DNA of 64,000 bases from the NCBI GenBank assembly GCA_964036045.1, contig OZ038381.1:136182306-136246305 (forward strand), given 5' to 3'. Shown here piece after piece: positions 25,097-36,556 of this stretch (within the stretch, counting starts at the first letter, position 1; each line of letters starts with the position of its first letter). The position numbers and the translations under genes are program-made. The notes below the pieces were generated by a model, which was given only the letters and a program-made list of their open reading frames with translations, made no database searches and was not told where the DNA came from. The stretch is from Eutreptiella sp. 'Long Island Sound 2002'. Lineage: Eukaryota > Euglenozoa > Euglenophyceae > Eutreptiales > Eutreptiaceae.

Positions 25097-26431
25097 TGTC
25101 CTTTTAGATTATCAAGATTTCTTGGGTGCTCCCTCAAAACCTGCAACAGAGGGAATGATGGAGTCCATCCTCATGGACAGATTATGCCTGATATCCTGCA
25201 AGCACGGCCATGCACATGATACGGGCTGCCACTTTCAAAGAAGCAGTAATGGCGCTGCACTTGTAGTGAATGAATGGCAAGCGCCTCTTCCATGCCAAGC
25301 AGTAGGCTATTATGAACGTGGTATGCAGAAGTGAACACGCACTCCCCCTTCAGCTCCCAGCCCCCAAATCCCAGCCCCAAGGTTTAGTGAAGGTTTCATA
25401 GCGATATCAGGGTGATGCGGCAAGATCCAATGAGGCGTTGCATGACGGGACTGGTGTTCAATTGAGGGCGTCTGCCGCATGCAGTGATTTGCGAGTTGCC
25501 AGTACGGGGAGGATATTGCTGAATCATCCATGTCAGTGAATGCAACTGTGGTGGGCATGCAGAGTTTCAAACACAATCCCCATTTTCCCCTTGCAATTCT
25601 GCAGCCGAACTTCGTTCCAGTCTTCATCGACACCATCGTCGACACCATCATCCAACCGAAAGCAGATGCGAAGGCTCTTCAGCGGTTTCTTTAGGCTGAA
25701 GTCATAGTCCTACTCTGTCTGTGTCACATGCCAAACGCCTGCAACTCTGCCAGGCTTTAGAGGACTCTAACTGCCCCCGAGCAGCACTATTCTCCACATG
25801 TTTCCCGTTCTTTCTTTGCTTGACTCCGGCGTTGTGGTCGCGTATTTCCCCTTTGATTGTGTGCGCTCCGCCCTTTATTGCATTGAAGGGCCGTCGCGAC
25901 GGTGAAACGAACACTAGTGAGGCAGAGTGATTTGGCCACAAATTCATTTGGACACTAAAGTCACATGGAATCCATAGTATTTGTTGGACAAAGTTGTTCA
26001 TTGGATGTGGTGTTCATGCATTCACAGCCACTCCCAACCAAACGCGTTAATTGGGGGAATGGAGCAGTATGTCACAAACCGCCACACTTCGTTTCTCCTG
26101 TTTGCCCGGGGCATATTTGTTGTTGTCAACAGAGATCTTGTTGTTCTGACCCAAATGCTACGTGACCCCGTCCTTGTCCCGTTAGCACGTCTGACTTGAC
26201 AACACTGTGCATATGAAAGAGGAGTGCTGATGTCCGTGTATATGAGACCTATCCCTTATCTTTCCAAGTTACCTCTTTTCTGGTCCGATTGGAAGCAGTG
26301 CACGCAGCAAGTGAGATATGTCTCTGATGACGTGAATGCATGCCGTGCACTGGGAATGCCTGACCGCAATCCTGTGCGAGCGGCATCCCCAGATGCCTGT
26401 GGAAACGCCCAGGTCGGGGCTTTCCGTGAAA

Positions 26432-26707
26432 AATGTTTTCAGAGGTTGCAGAGAAGGAAGAGGAAGAGGAGCAGGAGGAGGAGGATGTGTTGGTGGTGGT
26501 GTTGGGGCAGCCAGACACCCCGACCCCTCTGCCCCTTCCTGCCCACGCCCTGCCCTCTACTCTTGGCTCAAGCTCAGACGTGTGCGCAACTCTGATCCGG
26601 TTATCATCCAACAGAGTTGCCGAAGAGGATCGCGTATTGCCTGAGTCCTCATCCCAGACCAGGCTAGTCAAAACCAATTGTTGTGCTGTATGCACCATGC
26701 CCCCCTG
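26432..26707 (+). CDS. Acidic low-complexity ORF, possible exon
   Basis: An ORF of about 90 codons starting near 26433 with a run of glutamates (residues 8-17) from a GGAAGAGGAAGAGG-type purine tract, then a proline-rich segment. Downstream, after an acceptor-like CTGTTCGCAG at about 26725-26734, a second open stretch ends at a TGA near 26844. The two could be exons of one gene, but no domain is recognisable and I have no start or promoter evidence. Confidence 0.13.
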
Positions 26708-28031
26708 ACCCCCTCTACAATGTCTGTTCGCAGGCCTTTGTCGTCACAACACCCAAAGCCAGTCAAGGCAGCGAGCAGCCCACGAGCTGCGCCGCTGGGC
26801 ATGGGTCGCCAGCAGTCTTGTTGAAGCGCGTAACGAAGGATGCATGAACCGGATTTTTTCCCTGCACCTTTATGGTGTAGTCTGCGGTGGCTGCCAATGT
26901 CACCGACAGTTGTTTGACCAAACTCCAGAGGGACCCGGTAGGATCTGCCAGAATGGGTCTCTTCACCCCATGTGGCCATGTGCCGGGAAGTATCGCGGGC
27001 ACAACGTGCCCTGGGCTGTCAATGCTGTGAAACTGACAGGCCGGGGTCTGGCACCGGAAGCCACTCAAAGCCCCAACTTCCTTGTACAACCCCCACGTTT
27101 GCGCATGCTGCGCTGTCTGGAAAGCACAAAGTACCGTAGTGGGGCCACGGCATGACGGTTTCCCTTTCGACGGAGGTGCATCTGCTGTGAGTTGACGTGA
27201 TCCGTTGGGTTGTCATGAGGTGTTTTGGGGTTGTGGGTGCCCTCATTTCGCTGCAATGTGCAGCATCATGTGCTCCGAGCATTGGACCGTCGGCCCTTTC
27301 TCTGCTGCCTGCGGTCCTTGGGCAGCGCAGTGCTCCCGTTTATGGCCCGCGACTGTTAGTCGCCCCCCATCATTCGATCCGTGTCTGTCCCAACGTAGAC
27401 AGCGCCGGTCCTTCTGTGTGAAGCTGAACAACAATGTGGCAGGTGAGGGGTTTGGGGGGGCTCTGTAGAAGCAGAAGTCAAAAGAGGGAGGCCAGCGCCG
27501 CTTTTTTAGTGCCTAGGCAAATACAGGAGAAGGGGAATTTTCGCAAGGGGACAATTTCATGGGGAAAAATTTTCGTTTTCCAGTTCGGTGTCGAAAATTT
27601 CCCCACAAACTTTTTTTGCACAATTTGGGGCCCTTCCTGCTCCGTGTGCATCCTCAGTGGAGCAGTGCCGCCTTTAGTATGGAGAGCCAACCTAGGCCTT
27701 GCTCCTTTTGCTTATCTCTGATGAGTTGGTATTGTTCAAGGTCTGCCAAAGTTTCACACAACAGATTGTCCACGAGGAACCAAGGGTGTTTAAATTTCCT
27801 GTGTCTGATGGCCCGGCACCAAAATTGGAGACGCGTCGAAACCAAAATTGGAGACGTGTTGAAATTTTCCCCCCCGAAATTGTCCCCAGACGACCCCCCC
27901 CCCCCCGTGCTTGTATACCGAATATCAGAAGGGTCCGCTTCTGCAGCTGTTGCAAACCCCTGGGGCTCTGCTGTGTGGTGCTTCGCTGTCCGGCTCTCCA
28001 AACTCAATTTCTGTGCGATGTTGCGCATGTG

Positions 28032-28793
28032 TCATCCTGTTACCCTTCCCCCTGTGACCCAAATGTAGCAGGCAGCGGTGCCCTGGCCACCGCCAGAGGA
28101 GGAGAGACACGGGACCTCTTGAGACTGTCCATTCTTCAGCCGTTGCATGAAGAGCAATTTTGAATGGGGGCTCAATGAAATGGGTCCACCGGTGTCCGCG
28201 CGTTGGACTAGAAGGGAAAAGGAGCTGAGTCCTATTGAGTTGGACCTGGGACACAGCCGGTTCCCATTACATTGCACCGGCAGTGGAATGTACCGAGTGG
28301 CACACAGGACAGGGTCGATTCCTACCGAACCTTGATTCCCCTGCAGGACACTCGTGGCATGTCTAGATTTTGACTGTGAGATCAGCCAAAGCCATTTGCA
28401 TGCTGCTGCATGGGCCTGTATGGCGGCGGGAAAGGACAGGAACCCGTCCTTTTCACAGGCGCCACAACCGTTGGTGTCCTGGGCCGGCATAGTGTGGTCC
28501 TGCACATTTGAAGCTGAGAGGTGGCCCATTTTTTCACCCAGGGAACCCTTCCCCATCAACCGTTTGCTTGCACGGATTGCGGCTTGCCTAACCGGAAGGG
28601 GCGCTGCCTCCGCTGCGCTGCTGTGTGGGGCCCTATGGCCCTGAGGCATACCCCTGCAGCACAATGTCTCAATCACACCCAACTGCCCTTGCACCCGAGA
28701 CGTGCGCAAATTGTAGTTGTGAGAACCGCACTCCCTGTGGGTTGGACAAGGCAGTGGTGTGTTACTGTTTGCTGCATAATTTTCATCACCCAA
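28032..28793 (-). CDS. Unrecognised 253-codon ORF
   Basis: An open frame with no recognisable domain. The opposite strand is also partly open (28521-28973) and there encodes a short Cys pattern of the form CxxCx8CxxC near 28570-28610 that resembles a zinc ribbon. Only one strand could be real and I cannot decide which. Nearby sequence gives no transposon or gene context. Confidence 0.12.
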   Translation of the reverse strand: MGDENYAANSNTPLPCPTHRECGSHNYNLRTSRVQGQLGVIETLCCRGMPQGHRAPHSSAAEAAPLPVRQAAIRASKRLMGKGSLGEKMGHLSASNVQDHTMPAQDTNGCGACEKDGFLSFPAAIQAHAAACKWLWLISQSKSRHATSVLQGNQGSVGIDPVLCATRYIPLPVQCNGNRLCPRSNSIGLSSFSLLVQRADTGGPISLSPHSKLLFMQRLKNGQSQEVPCLSSSGGGQGTAACYIWVTGGRVTG

Positions 28794-28973
28794 TCAGGGG
28801 TCAACGTGTTTCGCTGTGGAGTGGTCTTCAACACCACCACCATCACCAACAACAACACGGGTGTGGAGTGCTTTTCTCAAGGTTGCCATACCGGTTTTTG
28901 TGGGCAAATCCTGAAAGGAGGATGTGCACTAGTGCGGCGACACCCGCCAGCCCGAACAAGGGATGACCCTTAG

Positions 28974-31320
28974 CCCATTCTGAGCCCTCTCCTGAAAATG
29001 TTGCAGCACAATAAATCAAGCCTGCCCCATTGAGGATACCAGCAGTTTCCAGGCTCTGATTTGATTTCCAGGAGATTTGGCATCAATTTGTGCGATCCAT
29101 GAGCCCCAGATTACACCACGTATGGCTAAGATGTTTGCCCTCAAGTGTGTTTGCGTTTATTGTACGATTGTGTGATTGTGTGATACTGTGTCCCGTGGCT
29201 TTGTACCTGTAACATGCATCCATCTGAACGTCAGCAAACCCAAATTTGACCCGCAAGCGCATCCTTCCCCCTCTTGCGCCAGCGCAGCCGTGTCACTGGT
29301 ACTTCGGAGCATGGTGAATAATTCATCGCCCCTTGTGCTAGCATGGTTTTGCCCAAGCAGAGCAATTCCGTCTGTTGGTCATCTCCATGACTGCCTTTGT
29401 TGGTGGTCGAGGAATGCAAGACAAAATGCATCTGAGCCGGTTGTAGTCGGAAACAGTGACTGTTTTTCGACTTCTTTGTAGCCAGGGCTACTGTTGCTAA
29501 ACTTGGAGCCTGCAACCACTCCCCCTCCAAAGGCAGACAGAAAGGGCATCTGTTGTTGAGGATTGGAGGCAAAGTTAGGAAGCGCCCCTAATTTGTAGCT
29601 TCTGATGCCCCTGATGGGATAGGACAGCCAGAATTTTCTTCTTTTTGCCCCCACATTGTCTTCTGTGTCTTCTGTGGTACCTTTTTTTTTACACAAATGT
29701 CGTCCAATACCCCTCCTTTACGCACAGCCAACGGGCGGCAAAACAATGTTCAGACGGTGGTTAAATGAGACAGTGCTGGTGTATGCTCTGTGCTACAACA
29801 CATGCACTGAGACTCAAAGATTATCCAGATCATGATTCCCATACAATGGTACGACTGAAGATGTCCGGTTTGGACCTAAAAGCGAACAATAGTCCAGCTC
29901 TTGGAATGGTGCTCCTATGCTCCTGCCCCTGAAAGCTATCTATTTATTCAGGGTACAAGTCCATTTTCAGTCAAGCAATGTGCTGGTTCAGCATTAATCG
30001 AAATGATGTGTATTGTATGTGCGCATGCGTGTGGTGGAGGTGATAAAATCCCCCCTAAACGGGGTGATTAAGACTCATCAGGCCCATTCTTAGCCATCTT
30101 GGTCCCCTCAGATTGTTTTCACTCCATTGGGTTTTTGTGGTCACATAGAAGGGGGTTTTCATCACTCAACCTTTTTGGATGTGACCCTGAGACAGCAAGG
30201 GATATGCAGCCACAGTCCACACATTTTTTGGGTGCTGCCCTGAGACGGCAGGCGATACGCGGCCACACTCATCTTCCTGAGCCTCCCACCACCCCTGATA
30301 CCCTCCCCGACCGTCACACAGCACAAGGGGCAAGCCATGTATTATCTTTCAATGCCAACAACCACCCCTGACCTCTGCTGTACCCCTTCCCTCCATCTTA
30401 CCCCCACCCAGCGCCATGGAACAGCCCTAGATTGCTAATCAGTGCTTTGGTCCACACAATTGGCAGTGGCCACTATGTGATGCATACCAGATCCAGTGCC
30501 CTGCATGGAAACTGCATTTCAACAGTGTACGGCTGATGATGATGAGGCTGCGGTGCATTATGCTTTGTGTTTTTGTGCCAGGTGCCTTTGAGCCTTCTGT
30601 GTGGTGGGGATGAACAGGAATTACCAGCAAACATCCAGACACCACCAAGCACTACCAGCAAACAACCAGGCACCACTGGGAAATACCGGCAAACGTCCAG
30701 ATGCAACCAACTACCAGCAAAGATTCGAGCACCGCCACATGTGCATGCAGAAAGCACAAGGAAGTAATGTCAAGGCACCAGGTCCTGTATTCTTTTTTAG
30801 ACGCGGATTAATTGTTTTTTTTTTGAGGTTGTATTTTTTAGCTAAAAAAATCTTCCGCACCAAAAAAGAATTCTGCACTAAAAAATATTCCGCGCTTTAA
30901 AAAAAATACTCAGACCTTTTTTTCGGCATTTTTTTTTGCGCGAATGCTGCAAATTTTAGAAGTGGTAAAAAAAGTGTCATGGGCGATTCCCTGGGCACCT
31001 GTGGGGGAACGTGGTGTGTGCGGGGACCCTGTGACGGCACGGGTGATGAAGCAAGTTTTATTTTGCCCCCCCCCCCCAGCTTGGATTTACACCGTGTTCC
31101 CCGCATTTCTACAGTTTTGCGCATTCCCGCCACAGCCACTCTCTTTCTGGGGCAATTGCTCCCCACCATGGCGACCCCGAGAAGGCAGGGGTGATGTAGC
31201 CGATCGGCCCAACTGTGGGCGTTCAACTTTCCGGTGCTGGTGAGGAAACCGGGCCAGTTCGTTAACCTTCCGGTGCTATTGAGGATAACCGCTTCTCAGT
31301 TCTTCTCTCCACGTTGGAGT
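28974..31320. other. Non-coding stretch with short simple repeats
   Basis: Nothing gene-like is convincing. Small features: an imperfect TACCAGCAAAC-type tandem repeat at about 30620-30728; an A/T-rich block at 30790-30960 with TTCYGCACYAAAAAA repeats; a C run near 31068; and a two-copy tandem repeat of about 46 bp, TTCCGGTGCT...GAGGA, at about 31217-31292. Confidence 0.5.
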
Positions 31321-31326
31321 TTTTTT

Positions 31327-31711
31327 TGAGTAGGGGTGATGGACTCCCATGCTTCGGGGTGGCCTATTGAGTTGGGGATACCAACTCCCCTGCTTTGGCG
31401 TGGCACCTTGAGTTGTGGATATGGACTCGCACGTTCCGGTGTGGCCCTTTGATTTGGGGATACGTACTCCCGCGCTTTGGCGTGGCCCGTTCAGTTGGGG
31501 TGATGGACTCCCGAGCTTCGGCGTGGCACTTGGAGTTGAGGATATCGACTCCCACGCTTCGGTGCGGCTCCGTGAGTTGCTGATACGGACTCCCATGCCT
31601 TGTTGTGGTCCGCTGAGATGGGGTGATGGGGTCCCATGCTTCGGTGTGGCCTTTTCAGTTGGGCTGATGGACTTCCACGCTTCCGTGTGGCCTTTTGAGT
31701 TAAGGATACGG
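31327..31711. repeat. 41-bp minisatellite, about 9 diverged units
   Basis: Units run GTGGCCCTTTGA-TTGGGGATACG-GACTCCC-ACGCTTCGGC. Starts of successive units are 41 bp apart (31441, 31482, 31523 and so on). The order of blocks (GGCCC, GAGTTGGGG, GGACTC, CCACGCTT, GTGG) is the same as in the 48-bp array at the left of the window, with about 7 bp missing around the ACAAT segment. Units are much more diverged than in the 48-bp array. Open frames through it are by-products of the repeat. Confidence 0.85.
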
Positions 31712-31827
31712 ACTCCAGGTGGGGCAAACAGGGTTAACTTTAGTACAGTTTTTACGTTGCATTGCTTTTTGTTGACATGTGTGCCGAATATGATGCAAGG
31801 GGTTGGTGAGCTGGACTTTACGCGAGT

Positions 31828-32463
31828 CTACTCGACCATAGTGTATTTTACTTTCCTATTTCCCACCCTACCGTGCTCCGTTCTGACATACAGCTCTAAA
31901 AACCATAAAATGTTTTCGAAGTATAGGTGGTGGGCAGTTGGCGAGCTACCTATTGCTAGCTTGGGAACCGGCTTGCAGCATGCGTTCGGTGCCATCTGAC
32001 CCGGCACCACAACGGCATGCATGGGCTGTTTCAAGCTTGCCGTCTCGTACGCAGCGGCCTTAGAGAGTCTTTTTGCTAGTAGCCCGGCCCCACAATGTAC
32101 CGCAGCAGCGCCAACAACGACAATAACCGAACCTACGCCCGAGACGCCAAGTGATGAGGACACCGGGTTTGCAACCTTGGTTAGGCAAGCTTTCCGTACC
32201 GCAAAGCTTGCAAGAACGGCGGCTAGAAATGTTGATTGTCGTTCTTTGTCCAAACCAAATGACAGTAGTCGTTGTGGGTGTGCATATGAAGCTTGCGAAA
32301 CTAAGCGATCTGTGAACCACATCAACGATACTGGCTTCTCGAGGGTTAGAGAAGTAAGCTTCCGCGAGCACACAACCCGTTCAGTATACATGTAAGGCAC
32401 AGCTTTCCACTTGCTGCTAGCAATGGCGCTCAAGGACCAAAACGTGCTATCTTGCAATTGCAA
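31828..32463 (-). CDS. Unrecognised 211-codon ORF (opposite strand also open)
   Basis: A minus-strand frame of 211 codons overlaps a plus-strand frame of 124 codons at 32021-32395. The plus frame starts MGCFK and has a T/P-rich segment followed by a basic, alanine-rich one. Neither matches a family I know. The base composition differs from the A/T-rich DNA to the right. One of the two may be a real small gene, but direct evidence is lacking. Confidence 0.15.
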   Translation of the reverse strand: MQLQDSTFWSLSAIASSKWKAVPYMYTERVVCSRKLTSLTLEKPVSLMWFTDRLVSQASYAHPQRLLSFGLDKERQSTFLAAVLASFAVRKACLTKVANPVSSSLGVSGVGSVIVVVGAAAVHCGAGLLAKRLSKAAAYETASLKQPMHAVVVPGQMAPNACCKPVPKLAIGSSPTAHHLYFENILWFLELYVRTEHGRVGNRKVKYTMVE

Positions 32464-32671
32464 AGAGGACTTTTAAATGGATCATACATAATGCCTGATT
32501 TTTGTGAACTTGGGTACTCCGCCACCTTAGCTGCAGCCTAGCGGCACAAAGTTATTTCCATTGGGGTAAGGTGCTCACAGTAGAGTGCTCTTAGTACGAG
32601 ATCAAGTGGCAGACATGTAGGGAGCCCAGTTTGGATTCTATGACATATGTCTTTCCTACTGCTTTTCATGG

Positions 32672-32870
32672 GCATGTAGACGAAATACGTCTACCGGAAC
32701 AGTAAGACTATTAAGGCTGGAACATTCCATACTGTTCCAGAAGACGCGAGACTTGTTCCAGAAGACGTGAAACGTCTACCGGAACAGTAAGACACTTCGC
32801 TAGACGTTGTGGAACAGTCTATACTGTTCCAAAAGACGTAATACATCTATCGGAACAGTATGACTAAATG
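32672..32870 (+). repeat. Left terminal repeat region with nested modules
   Basis: Contains ACGTCTACCGGAACAGTAAG at 32688-32707 and again at 32772-32791, a weaker third copy near 32843-32860, and inverted modules TACTGTTCC near 32730 and 32822. The modules can pair with each other as hairpins. The first 35 bp match the right terminus in inverted orientation. Confidence 0.7.
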
Positions 32871-32879
32871 TTAGAGGCA

Positions 32880-34530
32880 ACAGGTAGTTCCACTAGACGC
32901 ACCATTATGCTATGTTATATATTACTATTATATTGCTGTTATATCATACACTATCACAAAATTATTTCCTATGTTTTCATTTTTTCACTTTTCGGCTTTC
33001 ATTTCATAAGCAACTTTGCTGCAATTCCATTTCGGAAATCTTCAACGTCTTTATTCAACTATCGTGTAGGGATACCATTTTTTCTAAATCATTTGTTTTT
33101 CCTTCAAATACTAGACTAGTCTAGACTTTCCACCCCTCGCTGTCATTTGTTAGACAATGTTTGCACTCGTTCAGACCACTTCTCCATTGCAACGGCTAGT
33201 ACGTTCAAAAGGTTTGTAGCGCTCCCTCATTTGTTTAAAAAGAGATATCAGATTTTTAGATTGAGTTCAATCAATCTATGATTGCAAATAGTTTGTATGA
33301 CTCTGTATCGTCGATGTTTGACTCACTCCCTCCGAATGCCGTTCTTGATACTTTTTTTCGAAAAAAAATGAAAAAAAGCGGTCGCTCAACCTTTCCTCCC
33401 AACATTCGTTCTTTTCATTCCCGTTTTTTTTTCATCTATCGCTCTAAAAAAGAGAAAGAGTGTTGCTGTGCAGTGGTTCCCGGAGGATACACCTTCTGTG
33501 CATCCTCCTTAATAATCTTGAACTTCTTAAAAACAATATTTGACTGGCCCCGAATAGGTTTTCACATCCTTCGGCTCGTCCGTTTTCCCATATTTGTCTT
33601 CCGCCCGTTTCACCAATGAAACTCCCCCGGATGTTGTTGCCCATCAAAGACCTATTGTTGAATTTTTCGGCCATTTACAAACGCCGATTCCACAATTTCC
33701 CACTTTTTTTCCCTCAGAAAGAATCCCTAACACACCCACCCCAACCATCATCAAATGACATCTTCGTTTTTCTTGACAGATTTTGTGCCAAATTCCACAT
33801 TTTTCTACAAAGCATCAAAAAAACATCCTTGATTACTCACCATTCTCCTCCTTCTGCTCACCTGATTTGCAGATAGTGTGCCTCTATAATACTGGAAACA
33901 AATAACCGTAACTTCAACACGTAGAGTTTTACTAATTTCCAAATGGTGTAAAATGCATCCTTATGGTTTCCTTCTAGTTTGGGCTAGGGCGGGGAGAATT
34001 TGGTTGTTCGTCACAAACTTTCGAGCCGTAACGAAAAATTTTGCGTTGACCAAGTGACCCCCCCCCCCCCCGGGAACGACAAGGGGTGGGGAATGAAAAA
34101 GCAGGGGGGGTACAACACATCTAAAAAAAAATGTCCAAAGTGACGAAAATTTTACATAACCCTCTAAAACAGAAATCCGCTGCTAATCGAAGAAAAACCG
34201 TTATAAGAACAAACTTCAGGATCTAAAAATAAAAAACAACGAGCAAAAAAAATAAAATAACGGATACATTACCCCCACATCCCTGCCCTGCCCCTACAGG
34301 CAACATGCAATAGAAACCACTGATTCACACTGTTGGTTACATCTGGGAAAAGCATGATACTGCTGCCAACAAGACTGCCTGATGCCATAGTGCAGAGGGC
34401 TGAGCACTTTCCGAACGTGCTGTTGCAGTACACACTACATTAGGTAGTGATGATGCAACACACTTGATGGCATAGGAACCTGCCACTTTGCACCTTAGTG
34501 CCGTGGATTTTTGCACATGACCAGAACAAA
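32880..34530. other. A/T-rich stretch inside the candidate transposon
   Basis: Strongly A/T-rich with long T and A runs (for example around 33352-33375 and 33425) and one run of C near 34060. The longest ORFs (33278-33619 and 33616-33876, + strand) are rich in F, K, S and I and look like products of A/T-rich composition. No motif of a transposase catalytic core is seen. Confidence 0.45.
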
Positions 34531-34537
34531 TATAGAA

Positions 34538-35053
34538 CCAGCATCCCTCCCTGTGTGCACCTTGGTCGGCCTATGCTGACCCACCATCTGAAGACATGTG
34601 GAAAGAGCAAAACTTGAGCATGAAATTATGGGCAAAATTGTGCATGCACTGAGTAGTGCTTGAAAAACCACCTCTAAGAGGCAAAACCACTCATCTTTGT
34701 GACCGAATAATGCCTCTGAACAAAGTTTGAGCAAGGAATCTGGAACTTCGGACTGACTGGGCAGACTGCAAAAGCTGCAGAAAATGAGCATATAATGCAG
34801 GAACGGATGGGTTGGGATGCAGGGTTCTCAGGAGTTGATCACTATGGCTGTCAAACACTGCAGCACAGGCACATGGGTGGCACGATGTATTGCAGAAGAA
34901 ATGAGCAGAAAAAACCTGGCTGGATCACTCTGCGTCTGGGTATTCTCCTGAGCAGCTGAGCCTAGGCACATTTTTGGGTCAGTGGCTTCGTCGTCAGACC
35001 CCGAATACAAACGGGCCTCTGATGCACTATCCGAACTTGGAACGCTATGAAAA
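34538..35053 (-). repeat. Dispersed repeat, uninterrupted copy
   Basis: On the minus strand this segment aligns with the DNA on both sides of the 15-kb LTR element: its first part matches 38719-38925 and its second part matches 53912-54208, roughly 75-80% identical by eye. The join falls at the LTR insertion point (CTGAGAACCC here, ACTGA plus GAACCC there). It therefore serves as a paralogous empty site for that insertion. Short open frames through it share the residues FFLLISSAI in both copies, but no protein family is recognised. Confidence 0.8.
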
Positions 35054-35597
35054 TTGTTATTGAACCCACAGCCTTTGCTGCGATGAATGATTTGGCCGTT
35101 GTGAGTGACCATAGTACAATTCATCAATCCGCCAGGCCTTGAAGCTTGAGCTGGCGACATCGTGGTTTGGGGACTGCGGAGCTGTAGAGATACACAAAAA
35201 CAGAGTGCTTTGGGTGCTGTGTGCAATCCGTAGCATATTGGGACTACCTCACTCCACTTTCCAACACGTCGATGCACCTTCTCCCAAGATCTGCTGGCTT
35301 TGGAGGGAGCTACTATGTGTGTAGCTCAGCTCAGCATGGAAAAAATGCACTTCAAAACATGCTAAAGCATCATGAACTACTGAAAACAAAAATGGGACCA
35401 TTCGGCGTGAACAACAATCAGTGCCTTGATTCAGTAAGTCAGTAGTGCTCCCAACTCCAAGTAGATTTCTTGCATGTCACTTTCTGAGTGCCTATTTTTT
35501 TTCGATTTCTTATAATGTCCCTGCATCACGAAAGTCCGGATTAAGACCTGGCAGATGGTCCTGCAGAACAAGCACGCAGAAGATTTAGCTCGGATCT

Positions 35598-36556
35598 ACC
35601 TATTGAACAGTACTTTTCGCCTGACTACAATATTACTGTGGAAGCAGCAGTCCAGCAGTTCTCCAAGGGCCTAGAAAGTGCGACTGGCAGAACACCAAGC
35701 CAACGAAACGCTACTTCAGCGCCTCCATCTATTTCCCCGACAACCGCGCTTTCCTGCACAGGACGTTGACCAATATGCTCCAGCTACGAGTCAACAACAT
35801 GTGCCCTGTGGACTCAACAACCGTCGGACGGCGTACTCCACTCTCTTGGTGCCGATCAGTCTCTCGGTTGTTTACTGTGCTACTGTCTTCTCCATTCATC
35901 AAGCGTTGACGACTTCTATGAGTAGAGTTACAGCTAGCAAACAACGCCGCCGCCAACGTTGCAAGGTCCGCAAACAACAAAGACCACGTACGCCGATGTC
36001 AAAGAGAATAATTCCACCTATCACAGCCCAGAACATTACGGCACGACCACCTCCGCCGATCTTCAGCGACGAAAGCGAGGAAGAAACTTCTGCGGTTGAC
36101 ATCTACAATCACGTCCCTTTTCCACCCTTACCTATAAGCTTTGTGTCACCCGCCAACGACCCAGTAAAGCTCAACCAGCGGCAGCACAAATGCAAGTATG
36201 CCCCCAAAGATGTTCTGTCAAATCCTCCGTCCCCTAACGAAGCCAGCAGCTCAGCGAACGCTCCACGCAACCACAACCCTGAGGACAACCACCTCTTGTC
36301 AATGGTAGACTGCCGCCCACGTAACTGTACGACAGACTCAGTTGAAGCCCCGCAAAGCCTTTGTTCGAGCGTCACTGCCGGCACTCGAACTGGCATGCAG
36401 CTAAGCTCTCCTTTGGTCGAAGAAAAAGGCTGTTCGGGTGGAACCGTCAGTCAAACCAGCCTTCAGACCAGTAGGGTAGTGGCCTACAACACGGAGTTTA
36501 CCTCCCTGGAACCCGTCTATTATTTGCGACCTGGTGTGCGTATCAATATGACCTAG
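35598..36556 (+). CDS. Unrecognised ORF inside the candidate transposon
   Basis: Main open frame 35678-36556 (292 codons). Around residues 86-105 it has a strongly basic run (KQRRRQRCKVRK...) that could be a nuclear-localisation signal, followed by a P/S-rich, acidic, probably disordered region and a C-terminus ending at TAG. A different frame just upstream (about 35600-35769) also reads like coding sequence, so the gene could be spliced or frameshifted. A basic nuclear protein would suit a transposon accessory protein, but this is inference from position only. Confidence 0.25.

Noticed and set aside
26763-27155. Cys-rich ORFs on both strands as a zinc-finger gene
   Set aside because: Cys spacing fits no standard zinc-finger pattern, both strands are open over the same interval, and there is no supporting splice or promoter signal.
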